Assembly: GCF_004916975.1 (NCBI RefSeq)
Contig: NZ_STGQ01000001.1
Location: forward strand, 3,775,674 to 3,839,673
Reading direction: 5' to 3'
DNA from: Paenibacillus dokdonensis
Lineage (GTDB): Bacteria > Bacillota > Bacilli > Paenibacillales > Paenibacillaceae
DNA length: 64,000 nucleotides
Part shown: positions 26,242 to 34,811 of the stretch, in pieces
How the letters are laid out: every line of letters begins with the position of its first letter
Position numbering within the stretch: position 1 is the first letter of the stretch
Position numbers and translations under genes: made by a program
The notes under the pieces: model-generated
Database searches by the model: none
Seen by the model: the letters and a program-made list of their open reading frames with translations, nothing else
Told to the model about the DNA's origin: nothing

Positions 26242-26467
26242 CGTGTTCTTACGAGCTTTTTTCAGCATCCCTTCTATTTTGGATTGTCCCGAATAAGTTA
26301 TGAGTAGATTTATACGGAAAATTTTCGAGAAAAGAAAATAACAAAGAATTCGTGGAAGAATTTCGATGGAGCCGCACGTCCAGTCTCACTATGATAAATG
26401 TAGGCGCTGTAATTCAAGACAGTAGACAAATATAGCGTTGAACATTATCTAAGGGAGGTTAGCCTTT

Positions 26468-27844
26468 ATGGTTTCAAAAACAAGATTGGCTGCGCTGGGT
26501 ATTGCGGCTTTGTTGGCTGTAGCTCCACTTGCAGGCTGCGGAAGTTCCAAAGACGAAGCTACCAAACAACCGGAACCCGCAAAATCAGAAGAACCGGCTA
26601 AAACAACGGATGAAGGAACGAAAACAGCAACTGACGACGGCGCGAAGAAACTGACAGGTGATTTTGAAATCCAGTACTTTGTTGGCGGTTACGGCGACAA
26701 ATGGTGGAAGAAAGTCATCGCTGATTTCCAAGCTGCAAACCCGGATCTGAAGATCAAAGAAAGCGGCGGCCCTAAAATCAACGATCAAATGAAGCCCCGC
26801 TGGGTTGGAGGCAATCCGCCGGATTTCGTATACATCGACGGACCTAACTTGAACGACCGCCAAATGGTTGAAGACGGACAGCTCGAAGATCTGACCGACT
26901 GGCTGAAGGATGCCAAAAATATCGATGGTGAGAAAATCACGGATATTCTGGCACAACCTGCTCAGGAGTTTGACGGTAAGGTGTTTGACATCCCTCTCGT
27001 ACTAAACTCTTGGGGCGTATTTTGGGATAAGGCACTCTTTCAAGAAAAAGGATGGGAAGAGCCAACCGACTGGCAGTCCTTCCTGGCTGTGAGCGATAAG
27101 ATCAAAGCCGCCGGAACGACACCTTTCATCCATACAGGTAAATATCCTTATTACATCAACGGTGCTATTCTGTATCCGGCTATCGTTTCTGCTAATAACA
27201 ACGACATTTCAATCCTTCAGGACATGGCTGCTTCCAAAGTCGAAGCGTTCCAACAACCAGCCGTGCTGACAGCATTGAAAAAAATCGTGGAGCTTCGCGA
27301 TAAAGGGTTCATTGACAAAGCTTCCATCCAAATCAACCATACGGATTCCCAAATGCTGTTCCTGCAGCATAAAGATGCTTTCATTCCGAACGGCCTCTGG
27401 CTGCCAAACGAAATGGCTAAAGACATTCCAGGCGGATTCTCCTTCGGCTTCATTCCTTCGGTTACTCAAGATGCCGGCGGCAAAGTCGTTGCGAACACTT
27501 CCACGGCTAACGTAGCTATTGCGAAAAATGCGAAAAACAAAGATGCAGCAAAAGCATTCTTACAATTCGTATTCTCCAAAGCTCAAGCTTCCCAATGGGC
27601 AGAGCTTAGCGGCGCTCCTTCCAACATCAAAGGCGATATCAGTGCTTCCAACGCGCCTAGCCATGTTAAAGACGCAGCTAAATACCTGACCGATGCTAAC
27701 ACTGTCGTTGTACCTGCCATCACGTTCAACGCCGATGTTGATAAAGCAATGCAGGATGCTACCGACGCTTTGACTATCAGCAAAATCACCCCAGAACAAT
27801 GGGTTGAACGTGTAGTAGAAGTAGCAAAAAAGGCAGCTAAATAA
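26468..27844 (+). CDS. Extracellular sugar-binding lipoprotein of importer 3
   Basis: CUT1 solute-binding protein, 458 residues. Lipoprotein signal peptide with lipobox LAGC at about residues 21-24, then a Lys/Glu/Thr-rich linker of about 40 residues. The mature protein has the family pattern (QMLFLQHKDAFIPNGLWLPNEM). AAGGGAGG precedes the ATG. Codon choice is strongly biased and regular compared with the neighbouring lipoprotein, suggesting high expression. It is separated from the permeases by a stem-loop. Confidence 0.93.
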   Translation: MVSKTRLAALGIAALLAVAPLAGCGSSKDEATKQPEPAKSEEPAKTTDEGTKTATDDGAKKLTGDFEIQYFVGGYGDKWWKKVIADFQAANPDLKIKESGGPKINDQMKPRWVGGNPPDFVYIDGPNLNDRQMVEDGQLEDLTDWLKDAKNIDGEKITDILAQPAQEFDGKVFDIPLVLNSWGVFWDKALFQEKGWEEPTDWQSFLAVSDKIKAAGTTPFIHTGKYPYYINGAILYPAIVSANNNDISILQDMAASKVEAFQQPAVLTALKKIVELRDKGFIDKASIQINHTDSQMLFLQHKDAFIPNGLWLPNEMAKDIPGGFSFGFIPSVTQDAGGKVVANTSTANVAIAKNAKNKDAAKAFLQFVFSKAQASQWAELSGAPSNIKGDISASNAPSHVKDAAKYLTDANTVVVPAITFNADVDKAMQDATDALTISKITPEQWVERVVEVAKKAAK

Positions 27845-27871
27845 TCATAAATAGCTACAGACGATAGAGAC

Positions 27872-27907
27872 GGAGGATGACGAGGATATACTCTTCGGTC
27901 ATCCTCC
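27872..27907 (+). terminator. Intercistronic stem-loop after the importer 3 binding protein
   Basis: GGAGGATGAC (27872-27881) and GTCATCCTCC (27898-27907) form a perfect 10-base stem with a 16-base loop. It has no long T run, so partial termination or 3'-end protection is likelier than full termination. It mirrors the stem-loop of system 2. Confidence 0.65.
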
Positions 27908-27939
27908 TTAAATTATTTTGGAAAGGCAGGTTTAACCGG

Positions 27940-28842
27940 ATGAAATTGGGAACAACCAAGTGGCAGCGTAACCTGTTTATCGCAACCTTCATACTGCCTA
28001 CGTTTCTGTTCTTCTGCGTGTTTACAATATATCCCGTTGCACAGGCGATGTATTATTCATTGTTTGACTGGTCCGGATCGTCGGATAACAAAAAGTTTAT
28101 CGGTCTGGACAACTTCAAAGAAATGATTCACGACCCCATTGTATGGAACGCGATGGGCAATGATTACTTCCTCGTCATCGGGAAAATTATCGGCATTATG
28201 ATTCTGGCAACCTTTTTTGCCATAGCATTGACCCGGTTTCGCTTTAAGCTTTCGAATTTTTTTCGGTCCATCTTTTTTATTCCGAATGTTATTTCCGTTG
28301 TCGTTATCGGCGTACTTTGGAACTTCATTTATAACCCTCAGATCGGATTTTTGAATTCTTTCCTCTCCTTGTTTACGAAGGATAAGGTAGACATTACTTG
28401 GCTCGGCTTCACGAATCATACGATTTGGATGCTGCTGCCGCCGGCCATCTGGGCCGGGATCGGCTTTTATATGATTCTCCTGATCGCAGCCATTCAAAGC
28501 ATTCCGGAATCCTATTATGAGGCATCGGGTCTGGAAGGCGCAGGTCAATGGACACAGTTCCGTTACATCACCCTGCCGCTGATCTGGGAGCAAATGAAAG
28601 TATCTATTTTGAATATTATGATGACAACGCTAAACGGATCCTTTGTCATCGTTTTGATTATGACAAATGGCGGACCCGACAATTCGACACAGGTCATGGG
28701 TTCCTACCTATATCAAATGGCGTTTAGCCAGTACCACTTCGGTTATGGTGCAGCTATCGGCGTATTGATATTGATCGCTTCACTCATTACAACCGTTATC
28801 ATGCAAAAATTAATGCATCAGGAAACTATTGAGGTCAGCTGA
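27940..28842 (+). CDS. Carbohydrate ABC transporter permease (MalF-like) of importer 3
   Basis: 300-residue CUT1 membrane subunit with six predicted helices and the EAA loop YEASGLEGAGQWTQFR. The frame is open to 27877, inside the stem-loop; the ATG at 27940 follows GGAAAGG. The MYYSLFDWSGSSDNKKFIGLDNF segment after helix 1 is typical. The second permease follows after 27 bases. Confidence 0.92.
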   Translation: MKLGTTKWQRNLFIATFILPTFLFFCVFTIYPVAQAMYYSLFDWSGSSDNKKFIGLDNFKEMIHDPIVWNAMGNDYFLVIGKIIGIMILATFFAIALTRFRFKLSNFFRSIFFIPNVISVVVIGVLWNFIYNPQIGFLNSFLSLFTKDKVDITWLGFTNHTIWMLLPPAIWAGIGFYMILLIAAIQSIPESYYEASGLEGAGQWTQFRYITLPLIWEQMKVSILNIMMTTLNGSFVIVLIMTNGGPDNSTQVMGSYLYQMAFSQYHFGYGAAIGVLILIASLITTVIMQKLMHQETIEVS

Positions 28843-28869
28843 TTTCCAAATGCCCAGGAGGAACCAATT

Positions 28870-29715
28870 ATGAAATCAGGCATTTCAAACCCGATTATCA
28901 AAATCATATTCTATGCCATTCTAGTGATATGGGGAATTTCCGTTCTTTATCCGCTTCTTTGGACGCTGCTGGATGCCCTTAAGAACAACGATCAATTTTT
29001 CCGGAAAATGCCATGGTCGCTGCCGGACTTCCCGCTGCTCTGGAGTAACTTTACTTATGTGTGGAGCGAATTCAGCTTCGGTACGTACTTCACGAATTCG
29101 GTTGTCGTTACCCTTGGTTCGACTCTGCTAGGATTGTTTCTGGCAGCCTCAACCGCTTATGTTTTGGCACGCTATCCTTTTAAAGGAAGCTCTGCGCTTT
29201 TCCTGCTGTATATTTCTTCCATGATGATTCCTTTCAGCTTGGCATTGATTCCTTTATTCTTCTTGTTAAATTCCATGCACCTGACGAACTCTTCCTTTGG
29301 TCTGACTCTGGTATATGCGTCTACCCTGATCGCCTTTGGTATCTTCGTATTGGTTGGTTTTTTCAAGAGCTTGCCTAAGGAATTAGAAGAAGCGGCTTCT
29401 ATTGATGGTGCATCATACTACGGAATATTTTTCAGAGTTATGCTCCCTCTTTCCCAGCCTGGACTGATCACCGTCGGCATCGTCAATGTTCTGAATATAT
29501 GGAATGAATATATCATCGGAACCATACTGGTGAATGATCCTGTACACTACACCTTGCCTGTCGGCATCGCTATGATGCAGGCACAGATGCAATACCGTAC
29601 GGAATGGGGTCCACTCTTTGCAGGACTACTTATCACGATCGTTCCTATACTGGTTATGTATATGTTCTTCCAGAAGCAGATTGCCAGCGGAATTACGGCA
29701 GGCGCCGTGAAATAG
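28870..29715 (+). CDS. Carbohydrate ABC transporter permease (MalG-like) of importer 3
   Basis: 281-residue CUT1 membrane subunit with six predicted helices and the EAA loop LEEAASIDGASYYGIF. AGGAGG precedes the ATG. It is the last gene of the transporter; a terminator follows at 29759. No ATPase gene accompanies it. Confidence 0.93.
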   Translation: MKSGISNPIIKIIFYAILVIWGISVLYPLLWTLLDALKNNDQFFRKMPWSLPDFPLLWSNFTYVWSEFSFGTYFTNSVVVTLGSTLLGLFLAASTAYVLARYPFKGSSALFLLYISSMMIPFSLALIPLFFLLNSMHLTNSSFGLTLVYASTLIAFGIFVLVGFFKSLPKELEEAASIDGASYYGIFFRVMLPLSQPGLITVGIVNVLNIWNEYIIGTILVNDPVHYTLPVGIAMMQAQMQYRTEWGPLFAGLLITIVPILVMYMFFQKQIASGITAGAVK

Positions 29716-29758
29716 CCGGAATACGGCTGATTACTAGCCATGAATATCATATTGAACA

Positions 29759-29799
29759 AACCTTAGTCTGGTGAATCCATGCTAAGGTTATTGTTTTTT
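29759..29799 (+). terminator. Rho-independent terminator after importer 3
   Basis: AACCTTAG (29759-29766) and CTAAGGTT (29782-29789) with a T run ending at 29799. It separates the transporter from the MFS-like gene. Confidence 0.75.
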
Positions 29800-29847
29800 C
29801 GGGGCTTAATTTACATTTATCTCCATCATGAAAAGGGAGCGGGCAAC

Positions 29848-31071
29848 GTGTCAAACGATATACGAAAACTGCTGATCATGAACATCATCAGCTCGATCAT
29901 CTCCATATATATCGCCATCTTCGTTAATTTGTATATATGGGAGTCCAATCATGGAATCGGTGAAGTTTCCCTTTATAATCTGTCCATGTACATATGCTGG
30001 GGGTTGACGTTTGCGCTAGCCTCAAAGCTCATCAACAGATATTCCATCCGGGTGCTGCTTGCGATATCAGCTGTATGCGGAGCCTTGGCGTTCATCTATT
30101 TAATGACCGTTCATCTCGATAACCGGCTGCTCTGGATCACGCTGCTCGGGATTCCGGTTGGCATGATGTTCGGATTTTCCCAATCCTCGCAGAACTTAGG
30201 AATCGCCATGCAGGGAAAGGAAAACGAGCTCGCGCCCTACTTTGCCGCTGTTAATATTACATCACAGGCGCTGAATATGGCCGTTCCCATCCTTTCTGCT
30301 GCGGTCATCCAAGGTTTTGGCTATAGGGGATCATTTATTACAATGTTGATCTTTATCATTGTGATGCTTATCTATTCGTCGAGAATGCCGCGGATCTATC
30401 TGCCCCCTCAGGCTTCGGCCATCGAGATACGTGAACCTATCTATACCTTAGGCTTCCGATCGGCCTTTGGCTATCCTGGTGCCAAATGGGTTCTGCTTTC
30501 GCTGCTTGCAGCCGGAATCTTTCTCCAGTTTCAGAATTTGTTCGCCCTTCTGTTCACCTTTTCCGTCACACAGAACAAACTATGGATTTCATTATTGAAT
30601 CTACTCTATACCCTGTCTTCCCTGCTTGGACTTTTGCTGTACCGCCGTATCAAATTCAATGAAATGAAGTGGCTTTGGATAGGGACGCTGCTGCTTGCCT
30701 TCGGGTTTCTGATCGCTCTTCTTCACAATCCCATCATGCTGATCGCATCCAATGTCTTTACCTCCGTCGGCATGTTCTACTTTTCTATCGTATGGAACGC
30801 GCAGCAGTTCAAATATATCAAGCATCTGAGCCCCGCCACCAAGCGAACCTTTCTCGTGTGGAGAGAATGTATTCTCGTATTTACACGCTGTCTGCTGCTA
30901 AGCCTGACCTTTTCGCTGACCGAAATGCGGGGCATGGCCTTCGGTATCATCGTGATGATCACGATTGCGTGCCTGGTCGCTATCCCTGTATTCCAGAGGC
31001 TTGCCGGACGTGAGAACAGTAAAATGAATCAAACACCTAACTCCAGTAAAACCGAGCAAATGACAGTGTAG
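29848..31071 (+). CDS. MFS-like multi-pass membrane transporter
   Basis: 407-residue protein with about 12 hydrophobic segments and the spacing of a major facilitator. Short loop motifs such as GIPVGMMFGFSQSSQNLGIAMQGKENELAPYFA are consistent with a sugar or drug exporter, but no diagnostic substrate motif is visible. GTG start at 29848, chosen because AAGGGAG lies 8 bases upstream and the earlier ATG of the open frame sits inside the preceding terminator. The C-terminal tail is polar and Lys/Asn-rich. It converges on the chemoreceptor gene across a bidirectional terminator. Location beside importer 3 may be incidental. Confidence 0.75.
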   Translation: MSNDIRKLLIMNIISSIISIYIAIFVNLYIWESNHGIGEVSLYNLSMYICWGLTFALASKLINRYSIRVLLAISAVCGALAFIYLMTVHLDNRLLWITLLGIPVGMMFGFSQSSQNLGIAMQGKENELAPYFAAVNITSQALNMAVPILSAAVIQGFGYRGSFITMLIFIIVMLIYSSRMPRIYLPPQASAIEIREPIYTLGFRSAFGYPGAKWVLLSLLAAGIFLQFQNLFALLFTFSVTQNKLWISLLNLLYTLSSLLGLLLYRRIKFNEMKWLWIGTLLLAFGFLIALLHNPIMLIASNVFTSVGMFYFSIVWNAQQFKYIKHLSPATKRTFLVWRECILVFTRCLLLSLTFSLTEMRGMAFGIIVMITIACLVAIPVFQRLAGRENSKMNQTPNSSKTEQMTV

Positions 31072-31085
31072 ATTGGTTTATAAAC

Positions 31086-31140
31086 GAAAAAAAGACTCCC
31101 GCCCGGAGTTAAATCTTAAACCGGGACAGGGAGTCTTTTA
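31086..31140. terminator. Bidirectional terminator overlapping the 3' end of the chemoreceptor gene
   Basis: AAAAGACTCCC-GCCCGG and CCGGG-ACA-GGGAGTCTTTT arms around a 14-base loop. The loop contains the chemoreceptor stop codon (31109-31111), so the right arm encodes its last residues. Confidence 0.85.
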
Positions 31141-33157
31141 ACACTCCGGAAAGTACTTGAAGCTTCTTGGACAGATGAACCAGACCTGTGCTGATGCCAA
31201 GCTGTTCGTTACTGAGTGATGCTACTTCTTCAGAGGTAGCCAGTGATTGATCCGATACGATACTGACACCCATCATCGCATCTGACAGCAGCAGTTGGGA
31301 CTGCTCCAGATCAAGGATAGAACTGTTAACAAGCGCTAAATGACTCATCAGCTCACCCATTTGCGAACCTACCTGATTAAAGAGCATGTCGGCGTTTTTC
31401 ACCGATGAGATTTGCTGCATAAAGATAGGGCTTGAATCACTTAACACCAAGGCGGTTTCCTCTATATCCTGTTGAATGGCTTCTGTGATCTGACCAACGG
31501 CATCTACCGACCGCTTGGCCTGCTCGGACAGGGCACGTATTTCGTCAGCCACCACTCTGAAGCCGTTGCCATAACTCCCCGCTCTGGCTGCTTCAATCGT
31601 AGCATTCAGGGACAATACGTTTGTTTGCTTCATCAATTGTGTCAGCATTTCCAGTACCTCGGAAATAGACTCCGTGCTTTTCTGCAGCTTCGAAACCTTG
31701 CCGGTGATGGAGCTAATTCGTTCCTCCATATCCCCGGTTTTCTGAATCAGCTCGTCCATATACTCCGTTCCCATACGGCTGGTTCCATTTACATCCTCCG
31801 CAAGATTCTGCATTTCCCTGCTGGTCTGGACAAGGGTTGCCGTCTGTTCCTTAGACCTTTGCGCCAACAGTTTGCCATGCTCTGCATCGCTTGCCAGCCC
31901 TTCGCCGCCTTTGGCGATATCTGAGGTGGCAGATGCAATTTCCTTTGCAGTCTCTTCTGTATTCAGGGATACATGAGAAAGTTCACTAGCCATTGCCAGC
32001 ATCTCAGCAGCAGAGTCTCCTGTATGATGCACTAGATCGGTTAAATGCAGCATCATTTCATCAAAGCTTCTGCCTACCTGGCCGATTTCGTCCTTCGATG
32101 ACGCATTGGTTCTGACCTGCAGGTTGCCGTCGGCCCCCTGTTTCATCAGCTCCCGCAGACTGTTTAGCGGTTTACCAATCATTCTGGCCACCAGCCAGCC
32201 CATCAGAATAGCCAGAATAAACGCACAGCCAACCACCCACAGCGTTGCTTGGAAAATCAGCTTTGTATCCTTCAGCATCTCACTCACCGGAATCATTCCG
32301 ATGGTGAACCATCCGTTCGTTTCTGATTTAGCCATCACAACCTGTTTGGATTTATCCGGAGTGAGAAAAGAATACTTTGGATTGCTCATCCCTTCGGGAG
32401 GAAGTGAAATACCGGACTTTTTACCAAGCTGTGAGGATGCGTTACTGTAAATAATCTGGTTCTGGGGGCTAATGACCTGAATGGCGCCTCCGTCACCCAT
32501 ATGCACATTCTCTACCTGTTCCTTAATGGCTGCCAGGTCGATATCAATAAGAATGACACAATATCCGGTGGATACTCCTTCCCCGGAAATCACTCTGCCC
32601 AGCGTAATGGTCGGATTCGTATTCCGGTTTCCATCCAGATTGTGATCGATCCAAACGGATTGTCCGCCGCTCCCCATGATTTTCTTAAACCAGTCTTCAC
32701 TGCTGTAATTTTTACTCGCCAGGAGTCCGGATAGCGTTGGAACGATCGTCCCATCGGTTTGCAGCACTTCAATGGAAGTAATATAAGTATCTGAAAACAT
32801 GTACGATTGCAGTATGGTATCCAGTGTATCCGCAAGCTGCGTATATTCAGCAGGATTATCCCTTTGATCTAACATTTCAAGGACTGTATTCTGCATCGGT
32901 TTGTCGACCATCATCTGCAGCAAAATCTTATTAAATGAATTGTACAGAAAATCGAGCTTCTGACTCGTTTGCAAAGCGGTCTCCAGATAAGCACTGGTGA
33001 CTTCACGTTCTAACGCTCTCTTGGAGATTTGATAAGATACTACGCCTGTAACCGCCACAAAAGCAATGATGGCTGCGACAATAATCAGCGCAATCTTCGT
33101 TCCGATTGACCGCAGCGGGTTCCATCGGAACGGTTCTCTTATAGATTTCCCATGCAT
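31109..33157 (-). CDS. Methyl-accepting chemotaxis protein
   Basis: Transmembrane chemoreceptor of 682 residues. N-terminal helix at about residues 20-42, a Cache-type extracellular ligand domain to about 290, a second helix, a HAMP domain (RMIGKPLNSLRELMKQGADGNLQV) and a long cytoplasmic signalling coiled coil. The hairpin tip (VLSLNATIEAARAGSYGNGF, then VADEIRALSEQ) is the binding site for CheW and CheA. AGGGGG lies before the ATG at 33157. The ligand is unknown. A 14-base copy of part of the LacI operator of system 2 lies about 130 bases upstream of its start. Confidence 0.95.
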   Translation of the reverse strand: MHGKSIREPFRWNPLRSIGTKIALIIVAAIIAFVAVTGVVSYQISKRALEREVTSAYLETALQTSQKLDFLYNSFNKILLQMMVDKPMQNTVLEMLDQRDNPAEYTQLADTLDTILQSYMFSDTYITSIEVLQTDGTIVPTLSGLLASKNYSSEDWFKKIMGSGGQSVWIDHNLDGNRNTNPTITLGRVISGEGVSTGYCVILIDIDLAAIKEQVENVHMGDGGAIQVISPQNQIIYSNASSQLGKKSGISLPPEGMSNPKYSFLTPDKSKQVVMAKSETNGWFTIGMIPVSEMLKDTKLIFQATLWVVGCAFILAILMGWLVARMIGKPLNSLRELMKQGADGNLQVRTNASSKDEIGQVGRSFDEMMLHLTDLVHHTGDSAAEMLAMASELSHVSLNTEETAKEIASATSDIAKGGEGLASDAEHGKLLAQRSKEQTATLVQTSREMQNLAEDVNGTSRMGTEYMDELIQKTGDMEERISSITGKVSKLQKSTESISEVLEMLTQLMKQTNVLSLNATIEAARAGSYGNGFRVVADEIRALSEQAKRSVDAVGQITEAIQQDIEETALVLSDSSPIFMQQISSVKNADMLFNQVGSQMGELMSHLALVNSSILDLEQSQLLLSDAMMGVSIVSDQSLATSEEVASLSNEQLGISTGLVHLSKKLQVLSGVLKDSLSRFKI

Positions 33158-33285
33158 TGGCAAGTCCCCCTATATTACCGTACAGTCTATTTAAATGGTA
33201 TAATCTTACTATATCGGTCTTTACGGGCGCTCTCTATGGATTATCTTCTTCATTTTCTTGAAATTATTCTCTTACCGATCCGTTC

Positions 33286-33299
33286 ATTCGAAATCGATT
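33286..33299. promoter_or_regulatory. Half-operator-like match to the LacI site of system 2
   Basis: ATTCGAAATCGATT here is identical over 14 bases to the minus-strand reading of the palindromic site near 19143-19160, though the second arm is not completed. It lies between the divergent chemoreceptor and trhO genes. Confidence 0.3.
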
Positions 33300-33347
33300 A
33301 AACCTTTGTTTCGTTGCCGATAATGGAAATGTTCCATACTTTTTAAG

Positions 33348-33377
33348 TTGACTATGTGCGGCAGATTCATCTACAAT
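33348..33377 (+). promoter_or_regulatory. Candidate sigma-A promoter of trhO
   Basis: TTGACT (33348-33353) and TACAAT (33372-33377) with an 18-base spacer, 37 bases before the trhO start. Confidence 0.6.
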
Positions 33378-33413
33378 GAAATATGATAAATTTACAAGAC
33401 AGGTGAAAAAATA

Positions 33414-34313
33414 ATGACAGCATCCAATGATTACCGTATTTTGCTATATTATAAATTTGTAAGCATTCCTGATCCAGAACAGTTTACAGCTGAGCACCTT
33501 CAATATTGTAAGGATCTTGGCGTCAAAGGACGCATTTTGATAGCTTCGGAAGGCATTAACGGAACTTTGTCCGGCACTGTGGAACAAACCGAAAAATATA
33601 TGAATGATATGAAGGCCAATCCATTGTTCGCCGACACCGTCTTCAAAATCGATGAGTCCGAAGGACATGCGTTCAAGAAAATTTTTGTGCGCTACAAGAA
33701 GGAACTGGTCACTTTCCGTTATGAAGAAGAGCTTGACCCCAATGTCATCGGTGGCAAGAGACTGTCTCCGGCAGAATGGCATGAAATGCTGCAGAAGGAA
33801 GACGTTGTTGTCATTGATGGCCGTAATGATTATGAGTATGAAATCGGCCATTTCAGAGGCGCCATCCGTCCTGATGTTGGTTCGTTCCGCGAGTTCCCTG
33901 AATGGATTCGCAACAACATGAGTGAATACAAGGACAAAACGGTACTCACTTACTGCACAGGCGGCATCCGCTGTGAAAAGCTGACCGGCTTCTTGATTAA
34001 AGAAGGCTTCCAGGATGTATCCCAGTTGGAAGGCGGCATTGTCACCTATGGTAAGGACCCTGAGGTTCAAGGCCATTTATGGGACGGCAAATGCTACGTG
34101 TTCGATGAGCGCATTTCGGTGCCGATCAACCGCACGGAAGAGGATACGATTATCGCCAAATGCCTTCACTGCGGCACAACAGAAGACCGTTACATCAATT
34201 GTGCGAATCCGGTATGTAACAAACAGCATGTTTGCTGCACCGATTGTGAAGAAGAGCATCAATCCTTCTGCTCGGATGAGTGCAGAGAAGCTGTTTTGGC
34301 TGTGCAGGCGTAA
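33414..34313 (+). CDS. trhO: tRNA uridine(34) hydroxylase, rhodanese family
   Basis: 299-residue protein of the former UPF0176 family. TrhO oxygenates uridine 34 of certain tRNAs to 5-hydroxyuridine, the first step of wobble modification. The N-terminal domain begins [12 protein letters not shown] and includes the hallmark [11 protein letters not shown]. The rhodanese domain carries the catalytic Cys in [11 protein letters not shown]. The C-terminus holds clustered cysteines ([25 protein letters not shown]) that may bind zinc. AGGTG precedes the ATG. It has its own candidate promoter and terminator. Confidence 0.95.
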   Translation: MTASNDYRILLYYKFVSIPDPEQFTAEHLQYCKDLGVKGRILIASEGINGTLSGTVEQTEKYMNDMKANPLFADTVFKIDESEGHAFKKIFVRYKKELVTFRYEEELDPNVIGGKRLSPAEWHEMLQKEDVVVIDGRNDYEYEIGHFRGAIRPDVGSFREFPEWIRNNMSEYKDKTVLTYCTGGIRCEKLTGFLIKEGFQDVSQLEGGIVTYGKDPEVQGHLWDGKCYVFDERISVPINRTEEDTIIAKCLHCGTTEDRYINCANPVCNKQHVCCTDCEEEHQSFCSDECREAVLAVQA

Positions 34314-34334
34314 ATTACAAGTTCGCTAAATAAT

Positions 34335-34391
34335 CAGGTGGCTGTACTGTGGGAATGTTTTGATTCCTTCGGGATGGCCACCTGTTTTTTG
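34335..34391 (+). terminator. Rho-independent terminator after trhO
   Basis: CAGGTGGC (34335-34342) and GCCACCTG (34377-34384) with an inner GGAAT/ATTCC helix, followed by TTTTTT. Confidence 0.8.
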
Positions 34392-34400
34392 TTTGGAGCA

Positions 34401-34690
34401 TGTGGAGCGTTTGGAGCGCTGCGAGGTCAGACGATGCTCCCATCGCTGTTGTCAATCCGGAGACAAAGGCGACCGCTGCCGCTTGTCCGCATTCGTCTGT
34501 CCTCTTCGCTACTTCGAGAATACCCATTCTTTATAGCATTCGGTAGTACCGCATAGTAGCGGAGAGAACGAAACGATTCCGAAAAAGCGTAGCGGTCGCC
34601 TTTGTCATCAAATTTCTACTTCAGATAAATTAATTCAGGAAATTTGATGACAACAGCGATTGTAGGAACGTTTCGTACTCGGAGCGTCTC
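34401..34690. repeat. Structured intergenic element with nested inverted repeats
   Basis: No plausible gene in about 370 bases. Outer arm ATCGCTGTTGTCA (34442-34454) pairs perfectly with TGACAACAGCGAT (34648-34660). Next inward, GACAAAGGCGACCGCT (34462-34477) pairs with AGCGGTCGCCTTTGTC (34591-34606). A separate hairpin ATCAAATTTC/GAAATTTGAT lies at 34607-34648. CGCTACT (34507-34513) pairs with AGTAGCG (34555-34561). The flanks (AGACGATGCTCC, GGAGCGTCT) extend the dyad imperfectly. The whole can fold into a branched structure. It may be a genome-wide intergenic repeat or a non-mobile MITE-like element; copy number cannot be judged from one window. Confidence 0.6.
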
Positions 34691-34766
34691 ATCAAGCGCT
34701 AAGTCCTATTTAAAGAGCCATTTCATTCTAATGTTAACTTCTTAGCAATATGTACACTACAAAAAT

Positions 34767-34800
34767 AAAGGCTGTCCCGTTAGTTACGGGACAGCCTTTT
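34767..34800. terminator. Bidirectional terminator before the AAA ATPase 3' end
   Basis: AAAGGCTGTCCCGT and ACGGGACAGCCTTT arms with a 5-base loop and A/T runs at both sides. It serves the minus-strand ATPase gene. Confidence 0.9.
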
Positions 34801-34811
34801 CGCATACAACT

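Noticed and set aside
34338-34556. Short frames inside the nested inverted repeat
   Set aside because: Both strands give short low-quality products; the base-pairing arms explain the sequence constraint.
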